Positions 1 through 7,870 of a stretch of DNA of 33,401 nucleotides are shown here, piece after piece. The position numbers and the translations under genes were made by a program. The notes beneath the pieces were generated by a model. It was not told the origin of the DNA. It ran no database searches and saw only the letters and a list, made by a program, of their open reading frames with translations. The DNA comes from JAHWJR01 sp035942035 (GTDB lineage Bacteria; Actinomycetota; Acidimicrobiia; Acidimicrobiales; CADCSY01): the NCBI GenBank assembly GCA_035942035.1, contig DASZDK010000015.1, positions 1 to 33,401 on the forward strand, written 5' to 3'. Each line of letters begins with the position of its first letter. Within the stretch, counting starts at the first letter, position 1.

Positions 1-1
1 C

Positions 2-880
2 CTCCTCATCGACTTGCGAGGGAAGATCCAGCACCAAGGTCTAGAAAACGTTGAGACGCTCGAAACGGCTTTTTACGAGATGGAGGCTATCGTCCGGGTG
101 CTTATCCGCCGAGAAATGGGGATTACGAACGGGTGGTGGCCCGCACTGGACCCAGGGGCCTTTGTAAATCCATTTGCCGCAGTCGTCGCCGATGCCATGG
201 GCCACATCGAAACGCGATGGCACAATGACGGCCTACCGCCAGTCGACGACCATCCTAAACCCATGCACCTTCCTCGCCAGGTCGCACGGCCGCACCTAGA
301 CCCAAGGCTGCGGCTGGACCCGGGCTTCGGCGAAAATCTCAGCCTTATCGCCTCCGTTGTCATTGATGCTATTGAATGGCAGGCACCCGACACAACACTT
401 GATATTCATCTCGGTCTACCACCTAGCGTTCCGGGCGACAATGGCATCTTGTCGAGCGGGGAAGAAATATGGATCCCAGCAGGCGAGCTGGCGGGCTTGG
501 ACGACCCTGAACGACCCGGCCTACTTGTAAATTTCGTCTGGAATCTCTTCTACGCGGTCGGTGCTGCGGTCGCACAACAGCGTGGCGTTGCTAGTGAAGG
601 AGACGGCACTCTCGTTGTGGCGGCCTTAGCCAGCCGAGCTCAGTACGTGCGGTTCGTTCTTTACGGTGACTACCCCGCAGGGATGATCACAATGCCAGCG
701 CCAGATACGCCTGAGGCGGTTGGGCGGCTAACTGGCTGGGCTGCTGCCGGGGATGACAGAGCCCGCTCTGTAATCGAAGACCTAGGCGGCGAGCAGGGGG
801 ACTTCTGTCGGGAACTTGCCACGGTCGTGAGCACTCTGGAAATGGGTCCCCCGTTCCACCTTCTACCGAACAGCGCTTGA
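2..880 (+). CDS. Hypothetical protein, 5' end cut off by the window
   Basis: The frame is open from the first complete codon (base 2) to the TGA at 878-880. A TTG at 14 could start it, but no ribosome binding site is visible and the codons before it (L-L-I-D) read like protein, so the true start is probably outside the window. About 290 residues are seen. The protein is soluble-looking, rich in P, D, G and A, with no signal peptide, no clear membrane segment and no motif I recognise. A W-rich segment sits near residues 40-60 and an aromatic hydrophobic stretch (FVWNLFYAVG) near 180. Base composition and codon use are less GC-rich than in the rest of the window, which with the decayed DNA that follows suggests acquired material. 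I do not recognise the family and propose no function. Confidence 0.6.
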   Translation, partial: LLIDLRGKIQHQGLENVETLETAFYEMEAIVRVLIRREMGITNGWWPALDPGAFVNPFAAVVADAMGHIETRWHNDGLPPVDDHPKPMHLPRQVARPHLDPRLRLDPGFGENLSLIASVVIDAIEWQAPDTTLDIHLGLPPSVPGDNGILSSGEEIWIPAGELAGLDDPERPGLLVNFVWNLFYAVGAAVAQQRGVASEGDGTLVVAALASRAQYVRFVLYGDYPAGMITMPAPDTPEAVGRLTGWAAAGDDRARSVIEDLGGEQGDFCRELATVVSTLEMGPPFHLLPNSA

Positions 881-1064
881 AATCAGGCGAGAGCCCGCCC
901 CTGCCGACGTCCACGACCGCCTGTCGACTAGCGACAATCGCCGCCCGCGCCCCGCTGATCCTCGACCCCAGCGGGCCAGAGAATGGAGTACAACCGGCAG
1001 TTAGCCCGTGTTGTAGAGAGAGTGTTGGTGGTTGCTCTCAACCTCGCCGCGCGTGAATTTCACC

Positions 1065-1215
1065 TGATCTGCCCCCCTCTAGCGGACGGGTTCGTTGTGG
1101 TGATCATGCCGCAGCAGCGGCAGGGTTGTGGGCTCTCTTGGAGTCGATGGGGCTGAGCATCTGGATCGAGGAGTGCCGCCTGGATGGGTTGTACCAGCAC
1201 TCGATCCATCTCCTC
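1065..1215 (-). mobile_element. IS3-family transposase (OrfB) C-terminal remnant with possible terminal repeat
   Basis: On the minus strand, the frame ending at TGA 1104-1106 reads R-W-I-E-C-W-Y-N-P-S-R-R-H-S-S-I-Q-M-L-S-P. This matches the end of IS3-family OrfB integrases, whose C-terminus typically has 'IEgfYNp-RRHSalgylSP'. Only about 35 residues remain. The same frame is closed upstream by a stop at 1269-1271, and no DDE catalytic residues survive. Past the stop, the strand beginning at 1065 starts TGATCTGCCCCC, which resembles IS3-type terminal inverted repeats. No matching left end is visible. The fragment cannot be active. Confidence 0.6.
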
Positions 1216-1329
1216 TCGCTCCGGGAACGAGAGGTAGCGGCCCGAGACGGCAACGACGAGGTTCGGTCTCACTCTGCCAGCGTGATGGAACCACGCCGAT
1301 CTCTGCGGCAGCGCCCTCGGTACTCACCC

Positions 1330-1621
1330 CTCGCTGATTGCGGACATCGCGCTCGGCGGCCAGAAACGCATCGCTGACACCGTGCCGGGGGAGTACGGCC
1401 GCGATCGCGTCCGGCACACGGTCGAGCAGCGTCGCGGCTGGCGCCCAGCTCGAGGAACACCGGGAGCAGGGTCCGGTGGTTGACGAGGAGCGCGACCCGG
1501 GGCCGCCAGAACAGCGCCGTAGCGAACCAGTCGCCGAGCTCGGTGGTCGACGCGTCGCCATCGACGGCCGGCGCGCCCTTCACCCGATCGCGCAGCTTCT
1601 GGTGCCTCGAACCACGAGCAC
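1330..1621 (-). pseudogene. DUF6933-like protein, destroyed by frameshifts
   Basis: Joining three minus-strand frames rebuilds one protein. GTG 1621 gives V-L-V-V-R-G-T. A +1 shift near 1600 leads into Q-K-L-R-D-R-V-K-G-A-P-A-V-D-G, then T-E-L-G-D-W-F-A-T-A-L-F-W, then V-N-H-R-T-L-L-P-V-F. A second shift near 1440 leads into A-P-A-A-T-L-L-D-R-V-P-D-A-I-A-A-V-L and on to about 1340. The order (VRGT-KL-R, LGDWyatalfw, ertLLPv, a-hydrophobic helix) is what I recall for small DUF6933-type proteins of unknown function. The family name is from memory, but the need for several frame changes is directly visible. The 3' half is missing and IS3 debris lies immediately downstream, so an insertion probably removed it. 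Confidence 0.55.
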
Positions 1622-1662
1622 GAGGCCAGTCTCGCGCCGGTGACGGGCTCGCCTTGGGGCTG

Positions 1663-1695
1663 GGACTTCTACCGGACTTCTACCGGACTTCTACC
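1663..1695. repeat. Three tandem copies of an 11-bp unit
   Basis: GGACTTCTACC occurs three times head to tail without mismatch (1663-1673, 1674-1684, 1685-1695), followed by GGACG. The unit is not a multiple of three and the stretch is not in a supported gene. It may be slippage in decaying DNA or an iteron-like remnant, and three copies are too few to decide. Confidence 0.75.
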
Positions 1696-1801
1696 GGACG
1701 GGTTGAAATCGGGTAGGAGCGGTCGGCACCGTCTAGCACGCCGATCGGGGAAACGGCAGGTCAGCGGCACTTTTCAGAATCGACGACCATCGATCGTGAC
1801 A

Positions 1802-1834
1802 CCTTGGATCGGAGTTCAAGTCCCCCCTCGCCCA
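1802..1834 (+). other. tRNA 3'-end remnant, possible attachment-site scar
   Basis: The segment GGAGTTCAAGTCCCCCCTCG followed by CCCAC resembles the T-arm and acceptor 3' strand of a tRNA. It has a G-TTCAAGT-C loop closure, a CTCGCCC acceptor strand and the discriminator A. The T-stem has mismatches (the 5' strand no longer complements CCCCC), the CCA is replaced by CGG, and no D-arm or anticodon arm precedes it. It is therefore not a functional tRNA. Such 3' ends are left when integrases use tRNA genes as attB, which fits the surrounding mobile debris. The tRNA identity is uncertain. Confidence 0.45.
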
Positions 1835-2194
1835 CGGGTTCTCGCCGGCCAATGGGCGGCGGTACGACCCGGAGAGGTCTGTGCCGTGCGCGCCGGTGTT
1901 CGGCGTCCGGTAGATCGACACGGCGGTCGAGAAGCGGTTGTACGGCCCGATGTTGCGTGTAGGAGTAGGCGGGGGGGTGTCGGGGGGGGCGTCGGTCCAC
2001 TCCGGCGTGCGCTCCAGTCCGGCCTGGCACGGCCAGCCGTAGCTGCCGCCCGGCGGGGCGAGGGCGGCTCACCGACATCTTCTTTGTCTCTGGCGGGGAG
2101 TTTGCGGTCTTCTGAGGACGCTGTTCGACGGCCATTCGTCAGACGATCATGTGCCGCCTGAGCCTTGGTCCGGGACGTGATCGGAGGATGAGGA

Positions 2195-2725
2195 ATGCCG
2201 ATCGACCGACGTCGACGGATGGCGATCGTCCAGGGTCTGATCTTCGGCACGGGGTTCGGGCTCATCCAGGGCCTGCTCCAGCGGTCCTTGTCCTACGGGG
2301 TCGTCAGCGGGCTGTTCTTCGGGCCGGTGATGTACCTGGTCTTCCTTCGAGCCGCCGCGGCCAACCCGCACATGGCCGAGCTGACCCTTCGCCAGCGGCG
2401 GGAGGTGATCGCCTCCATCCGGCGGGGCCGACCGGTACACGATCCGGCGCTGGCGGCAGCCACGGTCGTGCACGCCCGTCAGGTACAGGACCGGGCACGG
2501 GGTGGGAGGTGGGGCCTCGTGCTGGTGTGGATCTTTCTGACCGTGAGCGTGGTCGGTCTCGGGCTGGCCCTGGCCCTGGACAGCGCCTTGGGCGCCATCG
2601 GCGCCGGGTTCTCCCTGGCGGTGTGGACCGTCATCCTCCTGGTCGGGCCGGCCCTGGAGCGCCGGACGATGGCCAACGCACGAGCGGCGCAGCAAGCGGC
2701 ACAGCGCTTGGTGCCGCCGTCGTAG
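2195..2725 (+). CDS. Small multi-pass membrane protein, unknown function
   Basis: 176 residues from ATG 2195, with a good ribosome binding site (GGAGG 2183-2187, 7-nt spacing). A basic N-terminus (M-P-I-D-R-R-R-R) is followed by hydrophobic segments near residues 10-30 and 33-51. A charged soluble middle spans about 55-103, including L-R-Q-R-R-E-V-I and many R/H residues. Two more hydrophobic segments follow near 105-127 and 131-152, and the tail is A/Q-rich. Four transmembrane helices with both ends inside fits the positive-inside rule. It is the first intact gene after the decayed region and precedes the HAD gene by 82 bp, possibly co-transcribed. I do not recognise the family. Confidence 0.8.
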   Translation: MPIDRRRRMAIVQGLIFGTGFGLIQGLLQRSLSYGVVSGLFFGPVMYLVFLRAAAANPHMAELTLRQRREVIASIRRGRPVHDPALAAATVVHARQVQDRARGGRWGLVLVWIFLTVSVVGLGLALALDSALGAIGAGFSLAVWTVILLVGPALERRTMANARAAQQAAQRLVPPS

Positions 2726-2807
2726 CCGGCGTATCACCAAGCCCGTGTTGCCCGATTCCGGCCCGCGGGCTCGGCCGTGCTAGGCAAAGGACATCTCTAC
2801 CTACGGC

Positions 2808-3455
2808 GTGATCTTCGACGTCGACGGCACGCTCGTCGACACCAACTACCTGCACACGGTGGCGTGGGCCCGAGGGGTGCGCGATGCCGGCGAGGTGGCG
2901 CCCATGTACCGCATCCACCGCCTCATCGGGATGGGTAGCGACCAGCTGGTCGAGAAGCTCCTCGGCCACCCCAGCGAGGCGACCTCCGACGGGCACACCC
3001 GCCACTTCGAAGAGCTCATGGCCGAGATCCAGGCCTTCCCGAGCTCCAAGGACCTCCTCGAGGAGGTGCACCGACGCGGCGCCAAGGTGGTGCTGGCCAC
3101 GTCGGCCAGCCAGGATCAGCTCGACGCCATGCTCGAGGAGCTGGCCGTGCCCGACGGGGTCATCGACCACATGACCAACAAAGAAGACGTCGAGGACAGC
3201 AAGCCGGCGCCGGACATCTTCCGCGCGGCGCTGGAGGGCGCCGGATTGGAGCCTGAGCAGGCCATCGTCGTGGGTGACACGGTCTGGGACGTGGAGGCGG
3301 CGGCGCAGTGCGGGCTCAGCGTGGTCGGCGTGCTCACCGGCGGGAACACCCGCCACGAGCTCGAGGAGGCGGGGGCGGTGGCTGTCTACGACGACCCGGG
3401 CGACCTGCTGGCCCACCTCGACGAGAGCCCCATCGGCCAGCTGCTCTCCGGCTAG
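2808..3455 (+). CDS. HAD-superfamily phosphatase (phosphoglycolate phosphatase-like)
   Basis: 215 residues. All four HAD motifs are visible: motif I D4-V-D6-G-T-L with the two catalytic aspartates; motif II at T98/S99 in V-V-L-A-T-S-A-S; motif III K132 in E-D-S-K-P-A-P; and motif IV G156-D157...D161 in V-V-G-D-T-V-W-D. A helical cap of the small phosphatase type lies between motifs I and II (about residues 15-80). Likely activity is Mg-dependent hydrolysis of a small phosphate ester (phosphoglycolate, beta-phosphoglucomutase or sugar-phosphate type); the substrate cannot be told. GTG 2808 is the only usual start after the in-frame stop at 2781. It lies close to motif I, leaving almost no N-terminal extension, and its binding site is weak. 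The 3' end overlaps the end of the convergent helicase gene by 4 bp. Confidence 0.85.
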   Translation: MIFDVDGTLVDTNYLHTVAWARGVRDAGEVAPMYRIHRLIGMGSDQLVEKLLGHPSEATSDGHTRHFEELMAEIQAFPSSKDLLEEVHRRGAKVVLATSASQDQLDAMLEELAVPDGVIDHMTNKEDVEDSKPAPDIFRAALEGAGLEPEQAIVVGDTVWDVEAAAQCGLSVVGVLTGGNTRHELEEAGAVAVYDDPGDLLAHLDESPIGQLLSG

Positions 3456-6370
3456 GTGCCAGCGGCGTCGAGGCGCCGCAGCAGCTCCAGGGTCAGCTCT
3501 GCGGGTCGCTCGCCCCACTTCGATCGGTAGGCCTCCAGCAACGTCCAGCCGGCGCGGCGCAGGGCGAGGTGGCGCTGGATGTGGCGGTCGGACCCGTCGA
3601 GGTGCACCCGGCACTCCAAGGCGACGTCACGACTGCGGTCCTCCAGGCAGACGTCGAGCACGTGACGCCCGGTGGGGTAGGCGGTGGTGACCGGTACGCC
3701 GCCCGAGGACAGCCCGTCGGCCACGGCGCCGGCCCAGGCACCGACGTCCTCGACCGGGGCCGGACGCCCCGCAGGTGCGTCGGCCTGGGCCAGGTAGTCG
3801 GCCATCAGGCCGCCGGCCGGCGGATCGGCGGACAGCAGCAACACCAGGCGCCGTCTCGCCCGGGTGACGAAGACGGTGAACAGGTGAGGGTCCTCGACGA
3901 ACCGCCACGAGGCGGCCCCGTCGTCCGGGCCCAGCCCGAGGGAGGCGAGGACCACGTCCCGCTCGTTGCCCTGGAAGGCGTGGACCGTACCCACCCGCAG
4001 GTCGAGGGCCTCGAGGTCGTCGGCGGTGAACGCGTCCAGCACCGCTTCCTCCAGCGCGTCGGCCTGGGCCCGGAAGGGCGTGATGACCCCGACGCTGGCG
4101 GCGCCGGCGCGCCGCAGCCGGCGTAGCTGGCGGACCACCTCGGCAACCTCCTCCCGGACCACCTTGGCCCGGTCGCGTCGACCGTCGAGGCGAACGACGT
4201 GGACGCAGTCCCTCGACTCGGTGCTGGGGGACCGGGTAGCCACCTGCACCTCGCCGGCGTAGATGCGCCGGGACACGAACTCCACGAGGTGGGGATCGGA
4301 CCGGAAGTGCTCGTCGAGGGCGAGCACCGGCACCGCGCCGGCGGCGACGTCGAAGGTGCTGTTGCGGCGCACGTCGAGGCGGGCGGCCAGCAGCGGGAAG
4401 CGATCGAGGCCGTGGTCGGCGACGACGGCACCGATGGTGTCGTCGGAAAGGAAGGAGACGTGCCGGAGCTGGCGCGGGTCGCCCACGATCACCGCCCGCC
4501 TCGAACGGAGCAGCGCCGGCGCTGCCAGGGGCTGCTCGATGGACGACGCCTCGTCGAGCACGGCCAGGTCGAACAGCGAGGGCAGCGGCGGGAGGAGGTC
4601 GTCGATGTCGGGCAACGTGCCCACCCACAGCGGCAGCGCCCGGGTGAGGGTGGCGTCGTCCAGGCGACGGAGCTGGCTCCGGCGGGCGGCCCGGCCGCTG
4701 CGCAGGGCGGTGGCGAGGGCGGCGACGGCGGCCAGCGTCCGGCGGTTGAGGCGCTCGTCGGAGCGGCTGTCGGCCGCCAGCCACCTGGCGACCGAGCTAC
4801 GGACTTCGTCGTCGAGGGCGGCCAGGCGCTCCCACTGCCGGCCCAGCTCGAGGCCGCCCTCGGCCACCAGGTCCCCGGCCACCCGCCAGGCCTGGGCCAC
4901 GCCGAGGGCGGACGACACCTCCGACAGCGGCGTGTCCGGCATCGACCGGGCCAGCTCGTCCAGCGCCCGGCGGGCTGATCGCCGCCGGCGGCGGGCCCAC
5001 CACCCCGGCCCGCCGGCCGACGCCCGCTCCCCCAGCGTGCCGGCCTCGGCCAGGTCGGTCACGGTGTCGAACAGCGCCGGCGCCACCAGGCGGGCGTGTT
5101 CCACCTCCTCGCCGGCGCCGGCCAGCAGCGACTCGGCGTGGAGCTGGCCGGCCATGGCCCGCCAGAGGGTGTCGCGGCGGAAGACGGCGTCGTCCATCCG
5201 CCGGCGGGCGGCGCTGACGGTGGCCTCTCCGGCCGGGCGGAGCTGCCCGCCGGCGAGCCGGGCGGCCAGTGCCTGCCGCCGCTCTGAGGAGCCGAACACG
5301 ACCGGCTCGGGGCCCGGTGCCCGCTCGAAGAGGTCCATCAGGGCGTCGACCGTGGCCTGCGACTTTGCGGCGACGAGCACTCGCTCGCCGCGGGCGAGGG
5401 CGTCGAGGGCGACGGCGGCGACGGCGTGGGACTTGCCCGTCCCCGGGGCCCCCGAGACGAGCGTCACGGGATGGTGGCGACTGCGGACCACGGCCTCCCG
5501 CTGAACCGGGGTGAGGGGGTAGGGCGACTCCAGGCGGTCGTCGGCCGGATCGTGCGGCGCCGGCGCCGGACCGTCACCCCGGTCGAGGTAGAGCGAGTGG
5601 AAGGCCGTCCACTCGTGCAGGGGGCCTCCCGCCCACGAGCGCAGCGAGCCGGCCCGGCCCAAGCCGCCGGTCTCGTGCACGGCGTAGACCCCGACGCCGG
5701 CCACGACCACGAGTCCGGACGAGCGGGCCAGCTCGTCGGGCCCCCGGTCGGCGGGGACGACCCGCTTGGTGGGAAGCCCGGCGGCGGATGCCAGGTCGCG
5801 AGCGAAGCGCTGCAGCCGGGGGAGGCGGCGGAGCAGGGCGGCGGGCACGGCGACGGCGGCCATCCCGTCGAGGGCCCCGCCCCCCACCTCCAACGACGCC
5901 TCCAGATCCTCCCGAGCCTTGCCGTCGCCGACCAGCTCGGTGATCTCCACGTCGCCGGCAGGCGCCAGCCGGGCGTCGCCGAACGCCGGCGGCCGCTCCA
6001 CGCGCACGGGCATGGTGACCAGCGGGTGGAACACCCGCCGGGTGCCGCCCTCGCCGGTCGCCACGGTCCCGGCGAGGAACAGCCATCCCACCCGAAGGGA
6101 CCGGCGCTCGGGCCGGACCTGGTCGACCGCGGCCAGCCGCTCGCCGAACTGGCGGTCGACGACGGCCATCCTCACGGCTTCGTGCTGCCACGTCCCGGCG
6201 AGGTCCGGGTCGCCGTGCGCGAACAGCATCACCGACCGGAGCGGCAACCACCGGAACCACTCGGTGGGGACGGTCAGCCCCGTCGACCGCAGCTCGGCCG
6301 ATGGGGTGAGGTCAGCGAGGGCGAGCAGGACCTCCCGAGCCGAAGCCGTCGCCGTGGTTGCCTCGTCCAC
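3452..6370 (-). CDS. SF1 DNA/RNA helicase (UPF1/DNA2-like AAA) with C-terminal nuclease-like domain
   Basis: 972 residues from GTG 6370. The N-terminal 280 residues are a family-specific domain I do not recognise. Helicase motifs follow: Q-like P-L-T-P-V-Q-R-E-A-V before Walker A G-A-P-G-T-G-K-S-H near residue 308; Walker B V-L-D-E-A-S-S near 605; motif III G-D-P-R-Q-L; motif IV-like L-D-E-H-F-R-S; motif V V-G-T-V-H-A-F-Q-G-N-E-R-D near 798; motif VI F-V-T-R-A-R-R-R-L. A charged insertion lies between Walker A and B. The last 90 residues (L-D-V-C-L-E-D, V-A-L-E-C-R-V-H, H-L-A-L-R-R-A-G-W) resemble the Vsr/DUF559-like PD-(D/E)XK fold fused to such helicases; that is inference. It follows the radical SAM gene by 54 bp on the same strand. 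The role may be DNA repair or defence; no partner effector is adjacent. Confidence 0.85.
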   Translation of the reverse strand: MDEATTATASAREVLLALADLTPSAELRSTGLTVPTEWFRWLPLRSVMLFAHGDPDLAGTWQHEAVRMAVVDRQFGERLAAVDQVRPERRSLRVGWLFLAGTVATGEGGTRRVFHPLVTMPVRVERPPAFGDARLAPAGDVEITELVGDGKAREDLEASLEVGGGALDGMAAVAVPAALLRRLPRLQRFARDLASAAGLPTKRVVPADRGPDELARSSGLVVVAGVGVYAVHETGGLGRAGSLRSWAGGPLHEWTAFHSLYLDRGDGPAPAPHDPADDRLESPYPLTPVQREAVVRSRHHPVTLVSGAPGTGKSHAVAAVALDALARGERVLVAAKSQATVDALMDLFERAPGPEPVVFGSSERRQALAARLAGGQLRPAGEATVSAARRRMDDAVFRRDTLWRAMAGQLHAESLLAGAGEEVEHARLVAPALFDTVTDLAEAGTLGERASAGGPGWWARRRRRSARRALDELARSMPDTPLSEVSSALGVAQAWRVAGDLVAEGGLELGRQWERLAALDDEVRSSVARWLAADSRSDERLNRRTLAAVAALATALRSGRAARRSQLRRLDDATLTRALPLWVGTLPDIDDLLPPLPSLFDLAVLDEASSIEQPLAAPALLRSRRAVIVGDPRQLRHVSFLSDDTIGAVVADHGLDRFPLLAARLDVRRNSTFDVAAGAVPVLALDEHFRSDPHLVEFVSRRIYAGEVQVATRSPSTESRDCVHVVRLDGRRDRAKVVREEVAEVVRQLRRLRRAGAASVGVITPFRAQADALEEAVLDAFTADDLEALDLRVGTVHAFQGNERDVVLASLGLGPDDGAASWRFVEDPHLFTVFVTRARRRLVLLLSADPPAGGLMADYLAQADAPAGRPAPVEDVGAWAGAVADGLSSGGVPVTTAYPTGRHVLDVCLEDRSRDVALECRVHLDGSDRHIQRHLALRRAGWTLLEAYRSKWGERPAELTLELLRRLDAAGT

Positions 6371-6424
6371 CGGCCAACCGTACCGACGGCGCCGGCACGC
6401 CGGCGGGGCCGGCGGGGTGGCCGA

Positions 6425-7849
6425 TCAGGAACGTGGGAGGGGGCCGAACTGGCCCTCGGTGGGCTCCGCTCAACAGAACCACGGCTCGGTGAGCCGAGGC
6501 CTGCCCTCCACCGATCCGGCGGCGATGAGCTCGCCGGTGGCGGGGGGCTCGCCCGCGGCGGCGCGTACCGTCCGGCTCACGGCCAGGTACAGCGAGCCGT
6601 TGGGCTCGCCGGCGGCGAGCCCCTGCTCCACCAGCTGGGCCAGCTCGGCCTGCAGCTGGTCGACACGGGGGTCGGCCGCCGTCCACTGGTAGCTCAACCG
6701 CTCGGCGTCGTAGTCGCCCAGGTGGGCCGCCATGGCCGGATGGTCGAGCAGCAGGGAGCCCTCCGGCACGAGCAGGCGGATGGTGTAGTGGACCGGGTCG
6801 ACGTTGGCCACGAGGTCGGAGGCGGCTACGAAGTCGACCAGGCGGACCATGTCGGACAGCGACGTCCACGGGGTGAAGGGCAGGAACGAGGGGCGGACCT
6901 CGATGCCCGACCCCCGCAGGACGGACACCGCCTGGGCGGCGTCGGCGGTGGTGTGCCCCTTGTCGAGGATCTCCAGGATCTCGTCGTTGACGCATTCGAG
7001 GGCCGACACCACGAACAGGCAGCCGGCGGCGGCCAGCTCGTCCCAGACGTGGCGGTGCCGCAGGATGAGCTCCACCTTGGTGGTGCAGTCGAAGGTGAGG
7101 TCCGGGAACCGCTCGTGCATGGCGCGTACCACCCGCAGCGAGTGGTGCACGCCGTTGAGGAAGTCCGGGTCGCCGAAGGTGATGTGGCGGGCGCCCTGGT
7201 CGACGAGCTGGTCGATGTCGGCCAGCACCACGTCGGGGCCCACCACCCGGATGCGCCCGTCGTAGACGCTCGGCACCGGGCAGTGCCGGCACCGGGAGGC
7301 ACAGCCGTGGCTGGCCTCCACGCAGCCCACCAGGCGCTCCTCCCCGTCGACGGCCAGGTGGGCGTAGCGCTCGAGCGGGGGTAGCAGGTCGCGGGCCGGC
7401 ACCGGGAAGGTGGTGTGGCCCAGCGACACGACGCGCTCCGGCGCATCGGCGCGGCGTCCGCCAGCGCCAGAGGCGGGACCCTGGTCGACCAGACCCTCGA
7501 CCCACTCGACCAGCGCCGGCTCGTACTCGCCGGCGATGACCCGGTCGGCCACCCGGCGCAGGGTGAGGTCGGAGCTGACGGCGGCGTAGAGCCCGTAGAA
7601 GCAGATGGGCAGCTCGGGCCGGGCGCGACGGGCGGCCTCGCCGGCGGCCAGGGCCAGGCGCATGGCGGTGTGCATGGGCACCGAGAAGGCGAGGGCCTCG
7701 GCCTCGGACACCGCCTCGGGGTCCCAGCGCTCCACCGACAGGTCGAGGCAGCGGACGTCGTGGCCCCGCTGGCGCAGGGCGGCGGCGGGCGAGGCCACGT
7801 GCAACGGCTGGTGACCCAGCTCGTAGGTGGAGACAAGGAGCACGCGCAC
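6425..7849 (-). CDS. CUAEP-tail radical SAM selenoprotein (in-frame TGA 6470-6472 read as Sec)
   Basis: 474 residues when the TGA at 6470-6472 is read as selenocysteine; a standard call would stop at 459. An N-terminal Rossmann-like domain (about 1-120, V-L-L-V-S-T-Y-E-L-G) resembles B12-binding domains but lacks DxHxxG. The radical SAM core carries C183-x3-C187-x2-C190 (C-A-S-R-C-R-H-C) for the 4Fe-4S cluster, then G-D-P-D-F-L and K-V-E on later strands. The tail reads W-F-C459-U460-A-E-P-T-E-G-Q-F-G-P-L-P-R-S, stop TGA 6425-6427. C-U-A-E-P is the signature of the CUAEP/CCAEP-tail radical SAM (seleno)protein family, in which Cys can replace Sec. A SECIS-like hairpin follows. GTG 7849 lies 21 bp after the ATP-grasp gene, so the two are probably one operon. 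The substrate is unknown; the C-U pair could be a redox or metal site. Confidence 0.88.
6437..6457 (-). promoter_or_regulatory. Bacterial SECIS-like stem-loop for Sec insertion at 6470-6472
   Basis: In the mRNA after the UGA, the arm GAGGGCC (6457-6451) pairs with GGCCCCCUC (6445-6437), allowing a two-C bulge. This gives seven pairs and an AGUUC apical loop (6450-6446). The loop starts 20 nt after the UGA and has G at its second position. The geometry I know for bacterial SECIS elements is a loop about 16-37 nt from the UGA with a G in the first two loop positions, which this fits. The element lies inside the coding extension, as usual in bacteria. Folding was done by eye, and GC-rich DNA gives such hairpins by chance, so it is supporting evidence only. 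Confidence 0.6.
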
Positions 7850-7870
7850 CTCGGCCCACCCTAGGGGCCG

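Larger units (their letters stand above)
881..2194. other. Decayed, largely non-coding accessory stretch
   Basis: About 1.3 kb has no intact gene. It contains, in order, an IS3-type transposase C-terminus with a possible terminal repeat (1065-1215), a multiply frameshifted DUF6933-like pseudogene (1330-1621), three copies of an 11-bp repeat (1663-1695) and a tRNA-like 3' end (1802-1834). Two long G runs (about 1970-1990) may be slippage-prone or assembly-sensitive. Between 1835 and 2194 I see nothing with a convincing start, codon bias or family resemblance. This looks like the eroded edge of an integrated element rather than regulatory DNA. Confidence 0.6.

Noticed and set aside
1733..1921. 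Minus-strand 62-codon ORF with W-A-R-G-D-L-N-S-D-P
   Set aside because: It runs antisense through the tRNA-like remnant; such peptides are a common annotation artefact.
5426..7384. Long plus-strand frame of 652 codons
   Set aside because: It is the antisense shadow of the helicase and radical SAM genes; composition is G/R/V/H-rich with no domain, and both minus-strand genes have clear motifs.
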